NCBI GenBank assembly: GCA_035295125.1
Contig: DATGJP010000047.1
Span: 116,066 to 180,065 of the forward strand
Direction of reading: 5' to 3'
DNA: 64,000 bases
Origin: JAICMB01 sp035295125
Lineage (GTDB): Bacteria; Acidobacteriota; Terriglobia; Bryobacterales; Bryobacteraceae
Within the stretch, counting starts at the first letter, position 1; the number at the start of each line of letters is the position of its first letter. Shown here in pieces: positions 21,195-30,540 of the stretch. The notes under the pieces are model-generated. The model was given only the letters and a program-made list of their open reading frames with translations, searched no databases and was not told where the DNA came from. The position numbers and the translations under genes were made by a program.

Positions 21195-22633
21195 GGACCC
21201 GGGGATGGTGCCTCGCGGCGGCAGCGATGCTGCTGGCGGGTTGTACCGTTGGGCCGAAATATTCGAAGCCATCCGTGCCAACGCCTCCGTCGTATACGGA
21301 GCAACCGCCGGCGGCATTCAAAGAAGCCCCGGGTTGGAAGCAGGCCGAGCCTGCGGATCAAACCCTTCGTACGGACTGGTGGACGATCTTCGGCGACCCG
21401 GAACTCAACGACCTGGAGGCACGGATCAACGTCTCGAACCAGACGTTGAAGGCAGCCGACGCCGTATTCCGCCAGGCGCGGGCGTTGATACGGGTGAATC
21501 GCTCCAGTCTGTATCCCACCATCAGCACAGCTCCTTCGATCGCCGGTGCGCGGGTTTCGCAGAACCGGCCCGGTGGAACCACCCTGACCAGTGGATATGG
21601 TGACTTTATCGCACCGATCGACGTGAACTACGAGGTGGATACCTGGGGCCGTATTCGCCGTTCGATTGCCGCGGCGCGTGAGCAGATGCAGGCAACGGCC
21701 GCGGATCTTGAGACGATTCGACTCAGTCTGCACGCCGAGCTAGCAGTGGATTATTTCGAGCTGCGCAGCCTGGATGCGCAGAAACAGTTGCTCGATCAGA
21801 CCCTCGTGGCGTATCAAAAGGCGCTCGACCTGACCCGGAATCGTTACACTGGCGGGCTCTCCTCGGCCGCCGAAGTGGCCCAGGCGGAGACGCAGCTTGA
21901 AACCACGCGCGCACAGGACATCGATGTGGGTGTCGCGCGGGCCCAGTTCGAGCATGCGGTCGCGGTGCTGACCGGATCAACTCCAGAGACGCTCACGCTG
22001 GTAACGAAGCCGCTTCAGGCAACGCCGCCGGTGATTCCCCTGGGTCTGCCTTCCCAACTGCTGGAGCGCCGTCCCGACATTGCCTCCGCCGAGCGAAAGG
22101 TCGCTCAGGCCAACGAGCAGATCGGCATAGCCCACGCTGCCTTCTTCCCTACCCTTCTGATCACCGCGACCGGCGGTTTGGAAGGCGGCTCCATCGTGAA
22201 CTGGTTTAACTGGCCGAGCCGGTTTTGGGCCATCGGGCCGTCAGCGCTGGAGACGATTTTCGATGCCGGGCGTCGCCGGGCGATCGAATCGTCCGCCACC
22301 GCCGGATACGATGTCTCGGTCGCGAACTATCGGCAGGCGGCGCTGGATGCATTTCGGGAGGTGGAAGACAACCTGGCGGAACTGCGCGTTCTGGAGCAGG
22401 AAGAACAGACGCAGCGCGCGGCTGTGGCAGCTGCGGAGCGGTCCCTCAATTTGTCCATGAATCGGTATAAGGGCGGGTTGGTCACGTATCTCGAGGTGGC
22501 GACGGCCCAGACTATCGCGCTGCAGAACGAGCGCACCCAGGTAGACCTGCTCCGACGCCGCATGGACGCGAGCGTGCTGTTGATCAAGGCGCTCGGCGGC
22601 GGGTGGAGCATCGCGGCGCTGCCGACGGACTGA
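21191..22633 (+). CDS. RND efflux outer-membrane factor lipoprotein
   Basis: 480 residues starting with GTG that overlaps the adaptor stop codon (GTGA). The signal peptide ends in the lipobox LLAGC (Cys18), followed by TVGPKYSKPSVPTPPSY, the standard start of NodT/OprM channels. Two efflux-protein repeats with long coiled helices follow. It completes the second tripartite pump. Last gene of the operon; a double palindromic repeat lies 67 bases downstream. Confidence 0.93.
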   Translation: MRTRGWCLAAAAMLLAGCTVGPKYSKPSVPTPPSYTEQPPAAFKEAPGWKQAEPADQTLRTDWWTIFGDPELNDLEARINVSNQTLKAADAVFRQARALIRVNRSSLYPTISTAPSIAGARVSQNRPGGTTLTSGYGDFIAPIDVNYEVDTWGRIRRSIAAAREQMQATAADLETIRLSLHAELAVDYFELRSLDAQKQLLDQTLVAYQKALDLTRNRYTGGLSSAAEVAQAETQLETTRAQDIDVGVARAQFEHAVAVLTGSTPETLTLVTKPLQATPPVIPLGLPSQLLERRPDIASAERKVAQANEQIGIAHAAFFPTLLITATGGLEGGSIVNWFNWPSRFWAIGPSALETIFDAGRRRAIESSATAGYDVSVANYRQAALDAFREVEDNLAELRVLEQEEQTQRAAVAAAERSLNLSMNRYKGGLVTYLEVATAQTIALQNERTQVDLLRRRMDASVLLIKALGGGWSIAALPTD

Positions 22634-22699
22634 GCCTGTGGAAGGGTGGAGTAGGCGGCTTGAGCCCGATGCCACTTTGTTTTCGATTGAGCCTGTGAT

Positions 22700-22733
22700 G
22701 CAGGCTGTTAGCCTGCGCGGGTTGTTAACCCGC
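22700..22733. repeat. Double palindromic repeat R2
   Basis: Two adjoining perfect hairpins: GCAGGCT-GTT-AGCCTGC at 22700-22716 and GCGGGTT-GTT-AACCCGC at 22717-22733. The same two-hairpin unit recurs at 53782-53817. It lies between the convergent ends of the outer-membrane factor gene and tex, where it could terminate transcription from both sides. Confidence 0.7.
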
Positions 22734-22790
22734 CAAGTCGGCACGCGGCGGCGGGATGGCATCCTGCATCGCAGGCACGCAGTGAACCCT

Positions 22791-25013
22791 TTATTTCACT
22801 CGGAACCGTTCGTTTAGCTTTGCCAACTGCTGATCCAAGGAGGCTTTTGCCCGTGGGGGTGGCGCGGCCTGCGTCTTCATGGAAAGCGCGATCCGCTTAG
22901 CCTTCGGGTCCGCCGAAAGCACCTGCACGCGCACGGTCTGGCCCACCTTCACCACCTCGCTGGGATCCTTTACGTATCGATTGGAAAGCTCGCTAATGTG
23001 GACCAATCCATCCTGGTGAACGCCGACATCGACGAATGCCCCAAAACGGGTGACATTGGTAACGATACCCTCCAGCGACATCCCGGGCTGCAGGTCCGAG
23101 ATCTCCTTCACGTCGTCGCGCCACTTCATGACGGTGAACTTGTCGCGAGGATCGCGCCCTGGTTTTTTTAACTCCTCGCGAATGTCGGAAAGCGTATAAA
23201 TGCCCACCGTCGCCGTCTGAAACCCTTCCAGCTTCACCTTATCCACGAGCGTGGAATCGGCGATGAGTTCCGGAATGCCAACGTGCAGGGACTCCGCGAT
23301 CTTCGCCACCACGCCGTACGATTCGGGATGCACGGCCGTCATGTCGAGGATATTCTCGCCGCCCCGAATCCGCAGGAATCCCGCCGCCTGCTCGAACGTC
23401 TTCGGTCCAAAACCCGGGACCGCCTTCAGCTTTTCGCGAGAAATGAACCGGCCGTGCTCGTTCCGAAATTCTACGATCTTGATTGCCGTGCGGTCGGTGA
23501 TGCCCGCAACATAGCGCAGCAGCGCGAAGGAAGCCGTGTTCAAATCAACGCCCACACGGTTGACGCAGGATTCAACCGTCGCCTCGAGTCCCTGCAGAAG
23601 CTTCTTCTGGTCAACATCGTGCTGATACTGGCCCACGCCGATCGATTTCGGGTCAATCTTCACCAGTTCGGCCAGGGGGTCCTGCAGGCGGCGCGCGATC
23701 GAGATCGCCCCGCGCACTGTGAGATCGAGGTCGGGGAACTCCTGGCGGGCGATCTCGGAAGCCGAATACACCGATGCCCCTGACTCGTTCACCACGGCGC
23801 TAAACACGTCGTTCAGGCTGGCATCCCGGAGGAACTGCTGCACGAAAGCGGCGGTTTCGCGCGATCCTGTGCCATTCCCAATCGCAATGGCGCGAATCTT
23901 GTGGCGGGCAATGAGCGCCTGCAGAACCCGGGCGGCGCCCGCCGTGTCGTTGCGCGGCTCCAGCGGGTAGATGACGCTATGCTCCAGGAATTTGCCCGTG
24001 TCATCGACAACCGCAATCTTGCACCCCGTACGAACGCCGGGGTCGACCCCCAGGACATTGAGCATTCCGGCCGGCGCTGCCAGCAGCAGGTTCTCTAGGT
24101 TCTCGCGGAACACGTGGATTGCCTCGACGTCCGACCGTTCCTTCAGCTCCAGTCGTACCTCGGTCTGCAGCGACGGGTTCATGAGGCGGTCGTACGCGTC
24201 CTCGACGGCAGCCGACAAATGCGGGGTCCATTCTCCCGGTTCTCGCAAGACCTTGGTTTTCAGGAATGCAACCGGCTCGCGCGGATCCAGCTCGATTTCA
24301 AACCGCAGAATCTCTTCCTGCGAGCCGCGCCGGATCGCCAGCATACGATGCGAGGGGATCTTGGCCACCGGCTCACGGTAATCGGCGTACATCTTGAATT
24401 TGCCTTCCGGGTCCTGGGCGCCCTCGATAGCGCGGCTCACCACCACGCCGTCACGCACCATCATCTGGCGGACTCCCTGGCGCAGCTCAGGCATTTCGTT
24501 GACCCGTTCGGAGATGATATGCCGGGCGCCTTCCAACGCCTCGTCGGCGGAATTCACGCCCTTGTCGGCATTGATAAACGTGGCGGCAAAGTCCGCAAGC
24601 GGCAGCGGCCCGCTCTGCTGATTCCAGAGAAGCTCGGCCAAGGGCTCCAGGCCCTTTTCGCGGGCGATCGAAGCTTTCGTTCGCCGTTTAGGCTTGTAGG
24701 GCAGATACAAGTCTTCCAATTCGTTCTTGTCGAGGGTCGCTTCGATCTTCGCACGCAGTTCCGGCGTCAGTTTACCCTGTTCTTCAATGGTCTTCAGCAC
24801 CGTCTGGCGGCGCTCATCGAGTTCGCGAAAATACTCCGACTGCTCCTGGATGGAACGAATCTGCACCTCATCCAGGTTGCCGGTGACCTCCTTTCGATAC
24901 CGCGCGATGAACGGGACAGTGGCCGACTGATCCAGCAGTTGAATGGTGGCCGTGACGCTCTTCAGCGGAATCGCAAGCTGTTTCGAGATGTGTTCGAGGA
25001 TGGCAACGCTCAT
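22791..25013 (-). CDS. tex: Tex-family RNA-binding transcriptional accessory protein
   Basis: 740 residues from the ATG at 25013 (MSVAILEHISKQL). The frame runs open to 25184 but that part overlaps the divergent neighbour and lacks family similarity. Domain order is that of Tex: N-terminal helical region, YqgF/RuvC-like domain from about residue 318 (NVLGVDPGVRTGCKIAVVDD), helix-hairpin-helix modules (FISREKLKAVPGFGPKTFEQ) and a C-terminal S1 RNA-binding domain (GIVTNVTRFGAFVDVGVHQD). Tex binds RNA and associates with transcription. Divergent from the DUF1992 gene with 37 bases between starts. Confidence 0.94.
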   Translation of the reverse strand: MSVAILEHISKQLAIPLKSVTATIQLLDQSATVPFIARYRKEVTGNLDEVQIRSIQEQSEYFRELDERRQTVLKTIEEQGKLTPELRAKIEATLDKNELEDLYLPYKPKRRTKASIAREKGLEPLAELLWNQQSGPLPLADFAATFINADKGVNSADEALEGARHIISERVNEMPELRQGVRQMMVRDGVVVSRAIEGAQDPEGKFKMYADYREPVAKIPSHRMLAIRRGSQEEILRFEIELDPREPVAFLKTKVLREPGEWTPHLSAAVEDAYDRLMNPSLQTEVRLELKERSDVEAIHVFRENLENLLLAAPAGMLNVLGVDPGVRTGCKIAVVDDTGKFLEHSVIYPLEPRNDTAGAARVLQALIARHKIRAIAIGNGTGSRETAAFVQQFLRDASLNDVFSAVVNESGASVYSASEIARQEFPDLDLTVRGAISIARRLQDPLAELVKIDPKSIGVGQYQHDVDQKKLLQGLEATVESCVNRVGVDLNTASFALLRYVAGITDRTAIKIVEFRNEHGRFISREKLKAVPGFGPKTFEQAAGFLRIRGGENILDMTAVHPESYGVVAKIAESLHVGIPELIADSTLVDKVKLEGFQTATVGIYTLSDIREELKKPGRDPRDKFTVMKWRDDVKEISDLQPGMSLEGIVTNVTRFGAFVDVGVHQDGLVHISELSNRYVKDPSEVVKVGQTVRVQVLSADPKAKRIALSMKTQAAPPPRAKASLDQQLAKLNERFRVK

Positions 25014-25050
25014 GAAAAACTCATGGTGGCATAACGTTACTCTGAAATAA

Positions 25051-25527
25051 ATGGACCGCCATTGCACACCCGCCGATCGCCAGATTGAAGAGGCGATGGA
25101 GCGCGGGGAATTCGACAATTTGCCAGGAAAAGGCAAGCCGCTGGACCTTTCGACGGACCCCTTGCTCGATCCGATGACCGCCATCGTTTATCGCATCCTG
25201 CGCGACAACGGCGTCTCGCATCCGCTCATCGAGGCGCGCAAGGTAATTGAGAAGGACGCCGGGGAGGCCCGCCGGGAAATCAGCCGGGCCTGGGAAATCT
25301 ACCGTCAAAACCGTTCAGAAGACACGTGGCACGACGCCATACAAGCCTTTCGCGAGCGCGTCAAGGCGATCAACCGCGAGATCCGGCTGTTCAATCTGAA
25401 AGCGCCTTCGCCGGCCTTTCACGGGTTGATTATTGACGTGGACCGGGAGCTTGCGCGGATCGAAGCGGGTTCGGACCCGGCATCGTCGGCTGCTTCCAAT
25501 CCCGGACCAGCCCGGGAAAAACCGTAA
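25051..25527 (+). CDS. DUF1992 (DnaJ homologue C28-like domain) protein
   Basis: 158 residues. The N-terminal half matches the DUF1992 domain: ADRQIEEAMERGEFDNLPGK followed by GKPLDL, then a segment with YRILRDNGVSHPLIEARK. This domain is found in DNAJC28 and in many small bacterial proteins of unknown function; no J-domain is present here. The remainder is helical and charged. Its last 98 bases overlap the convergent protease gene. Start chosen at the first ATG, which sits 37 bases from the tex start; no strong ribosome site is visible. Confidence 0.85.
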   Translation: MDRHCTPADRQIEEAMERGEFDNLPGKGKPLDLSTDPLLDPMTAIVYRILRDNGVSHPLIEARKVIEKDAGEARREISRAWEIYRQNRSEDTWHDAIQAFRERVKAINREIRLFNLKAPSPAFHGLIIDVDRELARIEAGSDPASSAASNPGPAREKP

Positions 25528-27838
25528 ACAGCAATAATGCCCACGCCGCAATGACAGGCTCGACCAGCCGCCACGGATCGATCAGGAACGATGTGCTGAC
25601 CAGTTGGGGTATCCAGGAAGCCGCCATCGCAAACAGCCCGACGAACTTACCGGCTTTGAGAGCGTGGCCGATGGTGTAGGGCGGAACTGGCTGCGAGGTC
25701 ACGGAGGAGTAGTCGAAGGGCGGAAGCACGTCCGCATTTGCCGTTCCCGGGCCGGCGCGCCACGTTTCGAAAGCCCGGCGCAATCGCCTGGCAGCCCATA
25801 ATGCTGCGGGACCAAATGCGCGCTCATAGGGGCGCAGGGAGAACGTTGCCCCACTTTTCAATTCGCAGCAGACCAGCGGCTTAGGCGTCCACGAGGACGG
25901 GCCCTGGCCGACCCAGATCCGGGCGATGTCATCGCGGCGGACCGCCCAAATGCTGCGGTCGCCCCGGAACGCAACGCGGTCGCCCTCAAACGCCACAAAG
26001 CCCCAGTCGTAATCGTACGACCCGTCGTACAGGCGCGGTTCCGTTGCCGGACTGAAGGCGCCAAACACACCCGGGCGGCCCGGCATCGCCTTCCGGCCTC
26101 GCATGCGAGCGCGCGCCATCACCCACTCGGTCAGGAGGTAAATCACAACCACTCCAACGACAATGGCCGTCGTCATTCCGATGAATCCCGCCGCGGCGCC
26201 GAACAGAACCGGAATTCCGAAACCAACGTACACAGCCTGGCGGCTGAGAGCCGCACGCTGCGCCGGTCCGAAAACCATGCCCGCTGGGGCGGTCGTGCCC
26301 GAAATCGGATAGAAATCGTCGGCCGGCAGTTGCGATAGCGCCAGGAGTTGTTCCAAACGCTCCTGGCTGATTCCGGCACGCTTCGCAATGACGCGAATGC
26401 GGTCCATGGTGGAGGGGTGCTGCATCAGCGGCCTGGTCCAACGCGGCCATTCGAGCGCCATGCCGTGCGCACGGCTGACCCGAGCCAGGCCGACGATCAG
26501 CGCTTCGCCGTCACCCGACCACGCGACCCCATCGGCATCGGCAATCCATTCCAGCCGCCTCCGCGCCTTCAGATAAATGAGGTAGGCAATCGGCAACAGA
26601 AGAGGCATCCAGGGGGTCGCCTCTGGAGCGAAGAAACTCACGGAGATGGCAATCGGCAGCACCATGCCCACCAGGCCGGCACGCTGAGTTCCCCGCCGTG
26701 CGACGTGAGAGAGCTCGTGCCCCACGATCGCATCGACTTCCCTCTTCGAGAAAGCCCGAAGGATTCCGCGGCTGAGGAGAATCGTCCGGAATTGCGTGGC
26801 GAAGGCAGCCGGCAATTCGGTGCCTCCGACGATCAGAAAGACGCCCTTCACGGCGGTCCCTGCACGCGCCGCGATCGCACGAACCCGGGTGAGCAACTCG
26901 CCTTCGGCAACCGGTTCCAGCCGATGCCGCGACATGCTCCGCAGTCGAAGCGTCGTTGCCAACACGATGCCGAATCCGATGGCGCCCCACAGACCCACCG
27001 ATGACGGCGTGGTAAAGAACGCAGTGATGATACTCAACAGGGCGATTGCTCGAATGCCTTTCCACAGTACAATCCGTCGACGCGGCGCTTCCACGATACG
27101 GGACGCGAGAAACACTGCGGCGATCGCTGGCCCTGCGATGATCAACCATTGCCAAATAATGATAGGCCCGCCCACGCCAGAGGAAAGAAGAATCGCCATA
27201 TTGGACGCGTTCGTCTTCAGGAGCAATATCAGCCAGGCGGTGGCGCCGAGGCAGAAGATCGCATTCGAAGCCGCGTGTACGGCGACTAACCCGCCCCGCC
27301 GGAAGGCTAGTAGAACAAACGGCAGCAAGACCAGGACAGCCGCGGCGGCGGCCAGTGTTTTCACCTGTTGCTGGGTATAACCGGCTCGTAAGGAGATGTT
27401 GCCGAGTTGGCTCACTGGAAGGAGGCCGTGATGGTAAAAGGTCATCGAACCGCGGCGAGTTTCGAGCGACGGACTGATCGTCACAAACCCGAATGGCGGA
27501 TGTGTGATATCCATATCGATCGCTGAAGCGCCCAGCACGGTATTAAGGGCCGAGAAGTCCCAGTCGATGGACCACTCCAGTCGCTGTCTCTTCAACGGTG
27601 CGGCACAGTGGGCCTCAATCCTCCCGCGATCGGCAGTCACTTCGCGCATGCCCGCGCAACCCAGTGCCTGAGCGAATGCCGCGGTGGCAGATTCCGGCAG
27701 CTCCGCGTAGGTCGACAGCCAGGCATCCTGGTGTCCGCGATCGTTGACGGCGATCATCAGGACGGCGCGGGGACGGGTTTCCTGCGTCAAGCCGCAGACC
27801 AGGGCGAGGCTGGCGAGCAGGAAAAGCTTGCGGGGCAT
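25430..27838 (-). CDS. Membrane-bound M48-family metalloprotease
   Basis: 802 residues from ATG 27838, preceded by GGAGG at ideal spacing; an upstream ATG at 27856 is less likely. A signal peptide (MPRKLFLLASLALVCGLTQ) leads into an extracytoplasmic domain of about 140 residues, several transmembrane segments, then the zinc motif HELSH at 374-378 with a downstream EWIADADGVAW that supplies the third ligand, as in HtpX/Ste24 proteases. More membrane segments follow, and a C-terminal cytoplasmic-like region (FEGDRVAFRGDRSIWAVRRDD) and two final helices. Longer than HtpX, so probably a lineage-specific M48 architecture. It overlaps the DUF1992 gene tail to tail. Confidence 0.85.
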   Translation of the reverse strand: MPRKLFLLASLALVCGLTQETRPRAVLMIAVNDRGHQDAWLSTYAELPESATAAFAQALGCAGMREVTADRGRIEAHCAAPLKRQRLEWSIDWDFSALNTVLGASAIDMDITHPPFGFVTISPSLETRRGSMTFYHHGLLPVSQLGNISLRAGYTQQQVKTLAAAAAVLVLLPFVLLAFRRGGLVAVHAASNAIFCLGATAWLILLLKTNASNMAILLSSGVGGPIIIWQWLIIAGPAIAAVFLASRIVEAPRRRIVLWKGIRAIALLSIITAFFTTPSSVGLWGAIGFGIVLATTLRLRSMSRHRLEPVAEGELLTRVRAIAARAGTAVKGVFLIVGGTELPAAFATQFRTILLSRGILRAFSKREVDAIVGHELSHVARRGTQRAGLVGMVLPIAISVSFFAPEATPWMPLLLPIAYLIYLKARRRLEWIADADGVAWSGDGEALIVGLARVSRAHGMALEWPRWTRPLMQHPSTMDRIRVIAKRAGISQERLEQLLALSQLPADDFYPISGTTAPAGMVFGPAQRAALSRQAVYVGFGIPVLFGAAAGFIGMTTAIVVGVVVIYLLTEWVMARARMRGRKAMPGRPGVFGAFSPATEPRLYDGSYDYDWGFVAFEGDRVAFRGDRSIWAVRRDDIARIWVGQGPSSWTPKPLVCCELKSGATFSLRPYERAFGPAALWAARRLRRAFETWRAGPGTANADVLPPFDYSSVTSQPVPPYTIGHALKAGKFVGLFAMAASWIPQLVSTSFLIDPWRLVEPVIAAWALLLFTVFPGLVRDWKQPTMPGPNPLRSAQAPGPRQ

Positions 27839-27926
27839 GGATCCTCCGGAGCCCACAAGGGCTACTCGATCATCGTCAGCCGGGCCGCGATTCTGTAGGG
27901 TGAGCTATCCCCCAGGTGGAATTGTC

Positions 27927-27955
27927 TTGCACAAAAATGTAGCGCTAGCATTAAT
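27927..27955 (+). promoter_or_regulatory. Candidate sigma-70 promoter
   Basis: TTGCAC at 27927-27932 and ATTAAT at 27950-27955 are separated by 17 bases, in front of the small secreted protein gene at 27981. Both hexamers match the consensus at four or more positions. It would also serve the amidohydrolase downstream. Confidence 0.35.
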
Positions 27956-27980
27956 TATCCCGTCGTAAAGACGGGTGCTT

Positions 27981-28463
27981 ATGAAAAGGTACGCGACACT
28001 CCTTCTTTTATTTCCGGCGCTGCTGAGCGCTGGGGATAACCAATCGCAGGTAAAACACACTCAGGGGGCAGTTACGCGGATCGCAGCAACCAAGCGGCCG
28101 GCCGACGCGTCCCTATCGTCGACTGGCGAGGTCATCGGCGCGAATTTTACCATCGGCGCCAGTTCCTGCAAATTCTTTGAATCCTCGCTCGATTATGTGG
28201 ATGCCAGCCGCGTATCGATCACGCTTTTGTCGGATGGCGCCACGGACATATCGAAGACACGCATCCTGCCGTTCTTTGCGGTCTTTACCGGCGCTTATTA
28301 TGTGTCCAATGGTGCGGTAATCCACGGGTCGGATTTCTATTACATTGACGGCGGCGGCGCGACCGTGGACGTCCAGGGACGCTATCTCGGCATCCGGGTT
28401 TGCAATGACGACTCGAACGCCATCACATACCTGCAACTCACTGCGCGCGGGTCAGCCAACTGA
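27981..28463 (+). CDS. Small secreted protein of unknown function
   Basis: 160 residues from ATG 27981; a GTG two codons upstream is possible. A signal peptide (MKRYATLLLLFPALLSAG) precedes a mature domain with beta-strand character (GEVIGANFTIGASSCKFFES; SRVSITLLSDGATDISKTR), a pair of cysteines (C of ASSCKF and C of RVCNDD) that may form a disulfide, and a YYIDGGGATVDVQGRYLGIR segment. I do not recognise a family. It precedes the amidohydrolase by 12 bases, so the two may be co-transcribed. Confidence 0.7.
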   Translation: MKRYATLLLLFPALLSAGDNQSQVKHTQGAVTRIAATKRPADASLSSTGEVIGANFTIGASSCKFFESSLDYVDASRVSITLLSDGATDISKTRILPFFAVFTGAYYVSNGAVIHGSDFYYIDGGGATVDVQGRYLGIRVCNDDSNAITYLQLTARGSAN

Positions 28464-28475
28464 TGTAATTGCAGA

Positions 28476-29678
28476 ATGCGCTCCGTCGCGATCCTGGGCA
28501 TTCTTCAATTGTGTATATCGGGACAGCCAACTGTCATCGCCGTAAGCACGCTGCTAGACGGACGAGGCGCGGTCCTGCACGATACACGGATCAAGATCGA
28601 AGGCTCGCGGATTGTCAGCATCGATCCCCAGGCGGGTCCGGTCACCTATGATCTGCGCGGGTCGACAGTGATGCCCGGCTGGATTGACGCTCATGTGCAC
28701 ATCACGTGGAGTTTCGGGCCGGACGGTAAGAACATGAACCAGGGCGGATCCACGCAGGAGGCGGCGTATCGGGCGGCTTCGAATGCATGGTTGACAATCA
28801 TGGCGGGTTTCACCACCGTGCAGAGCGTCGGTTCAGCGCGCGATATTCCATTGCGCGATGCGATTGACCAAGGACTGCTGCCGGGGCCGCGCATTCTTAC
28901 ATCGGTCGAGCCGCTCATGGGACAGGGCGACAAGACGGGCACACCAGACGAAATCCGCGAATATGTACAGAAGCAGAAGACTGCGGGGGCTGACGTCATT
29001 AAGATTTTTGCGTCCGGGGGAGCGGCGCAGGCCGGCATGACACTTTCGCAGGAGCAATTGAACGCGGCTTGCGACGAAGCGCGGAAACTGGGGTTACGCA
29101 CGATGGTGCACGCATACAGGGATGCTGTCCGGGCGTCGGTGATGGCGGGATGCAGCGAGGTGGAGCACGGGCTTGGCGCGTCGGATGAGAACCTGAAGTT
29201 GATGGCTTCGAAAGGTACATTTTTCGATCCGCAAGCCGGGCTGTTGATGGAAACCTACATAAAGTACAAAGACAAGTTCGCGGGATCGCCTTTCTTCCCT
29301 CCGAATGGCGACACGCTTGCTGCCTCGGCGCAAAAACTTCTGGCGCAGAATCACGAATTGTTCCAACGGGCCGTCAAAACGCCGGGGTTGAAGATCGTCT
29401 TCGGAACGGATGCGGTCGCGGGCGCGCACGGACGAAATGCCGAGGAGTTTATCGACCGCGTTCGCGATGGCGGCGTCGAGCCTATGGCAGCGATGGTTTC
29501 GGCGCAGTCACTTGCCGCGGAGGCTTTGGGCATGTCGGATCGGATTGGCGCGATCGCGCCGGGCCTTCAGGCGGATATCATTGCCCTCGATGGCGATCCG
29601 CTGAAAGACATCACCGCCGTTCGGCGGGTTGTGTTCGTGATGAAGAGCGGCGTGGTGCTTAAGAATCGGCGGGATTGA
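28476..29678 (+). CDS. Secreted metal-dependent amidohydrolase (imidazolonepropionase-like)
   Basis: 400 residues with a short hydrophobic N-terminus (SVAILGILQLCISGQ) that may be a signal. The amidohydrolase barrel is complete: HxH in WIDAHVHITW, the bridging lysine in ADVIKIFASGG, histidines in RTMVHAYRD and EVEHGLG, and the catalytic aspartate in FGTDAVAGAHG. The C-terminal sandwich ends like the fragment at the left window edge. Relatives include prolidase-like and imidazolonepropionase-like enzymes; the substrate cannot be assigned. It lies 12 bases after the small secreted protein gene. Confidence 0.88.
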   Translation: MRSVAILGILQLCISGQPTVIAVSTLLDGRGAVLHDTRIKIEGSRIVSIDPQAGPVTYDLRGSTVMPGWIDAHVHITWSFGPDGKNMNQGGSTQEAAYRAASNAWLTIMAGFTTVQSVGSARDIPLRDAIDQGLLPGPRILTSVEPLMGQGDKTGTPDEIREYVQKQKTAGADVIKIFASGGAAQAGMTLSQEQLNAACDEARKLGLRTMVHAYRDAVRASVMAGCSEVEHGLGASDENLKLMASKGTFFDPQAGLLMETYIKYKDKFAGSPFFPPNGDTLAASAQKLLAQNHELFQRAVKTPGLKIVFGTDAVAGAHGRNAEEFIDRVRDGGVEPMAAMVSAQSLAAEALGMSDRIGAIAPGLQADIIALDGDPLKDITAVRRVVFVMKSGVVLKNRRD

Positions 29679-29706
29679 CCGTCCCGCGCAGGCTCCCAGG
29701 CTGCAT

Positions 29707-30540
29707 TTATTCGGCGGAGTAGTTGATCTCGAGGTGGCGGATCTTTCGCCCGGCCCAAATCACAACTACCACGCTCAGGAGCAGCAAGCCGGGGATGGCG
29801 ACAATTGGCGACGCAGGATCGGGATTCACCGCGATCAGTGAGAACGGCGGCGGAAGTTGCGGCGGCACTTCCACCGGGCAGAGTGACTTCAGGTAATAGA
29901 TCACGCTGACAGTTTGGAGAAAACCGGGGAGAAACGGGTTGATCGCTTCCCACACGAGGATGACTGCCGCCGGAATGATCGGGTTGCGCGTCAGGACACC
30001 GGCAGCCAGGAAGATGCTGCCATAGCCGACACAGGCCAGGATCGTCACACCTATGTAAGCGAGGAAATGGTGAACCGCATCGCCGCGCACGACGAACTCG
30101 CGAAGCTGCTGCGAGTCGAAGTACCAGTAGTTCGCGATAAACTGCAACGCCGTGCTGAGACCGAAAATGACAGTCGCGGCCAGCAGGCCGGCTAAAAACT
30201 TGCCCGCCATCAGGACATCGCGGCGTATCGGCGCCAGAAAGTAGAAATGCAAACTGCGGTCGAGCATCTCGCCACGAATGAGATTCATGAAAATGCCGAC
30301 GCATCCGAAGAAGACGCACAGGCGCAGGTAGAAGACTTGAAAGATGCCCGCAAAGATGTTCGTCTCTTCGCCGAAATCGGCATCGCGGCCGGGATGGTTC
30401 AGGGCACTTATCGAATGCCCCACGAACAGAACGACCGGCATCAGCGCGAGCGCGTAGATCCATATGCCGCGCTTGGAAAAGAATGTTTTCCTCCACTCCA
30501 AACGAACCACCGCAAGGATTTGCGCTATCCAGAGGTTCAT
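29707..30540 (-). CDS. ABC transporter permease (ABC-2 type), last gene of sigma/FecR/ABC operon
   Basis: 277 residues with six or so transmembrane segments (IYALALMPVVLFVGHSI; LFVAAGVL-like helices; PGLLLLSVVVVIWAGRKI). The conserved ABC-2 element EMLDRSLHFYFLAPIRRDVLMAGK follows the second helix. It partners the ATPase at 30537-31478, whose stop overlaps its start as ATGA. Direction of transport is probably export, as for most ABC-2 permeases; the substrate is unknown. It ends the six-gene operon. Confidence 0.88.
   Translation of the reverse strand: MNLWIAQILAVVRLEWRKTFFSKRGIWIYALALMPVVLFVGHSISALNHPGRDADFGEETNIFAGIFQVFYLRLCVFFGCVGIFMNLIRGEMLDRSLHFYFLAPIRRDVLMAGKFLAGLLAATVIFGLSTALQFIANYWYFDSQQLREFVVRGDAVHHFLAYIGVTILACVGYGSIFLAAGVLTRNPIIPAAVILVWEAINPFLPGFLQTVSVIYYLKSLCPVEVPPQLPPPFSLIAVNPDPASPIVAIPGLLLLSVVVVIWAGRKIRHLEINYSAE

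Noticed and set aside
24114..25034. 306-codon plus-strand frame opposite tex
   Set aside because: Shadow frame; tex is intact on the minus strand with all its domains.
29684..29702. GCAGGCTCCCAGGCTGC after the amidohydrolase, as another palindromic repeat
   Set aside because: The arms repeat directly rather than pair, so it does not form the hairpin of the R2/R4 family.
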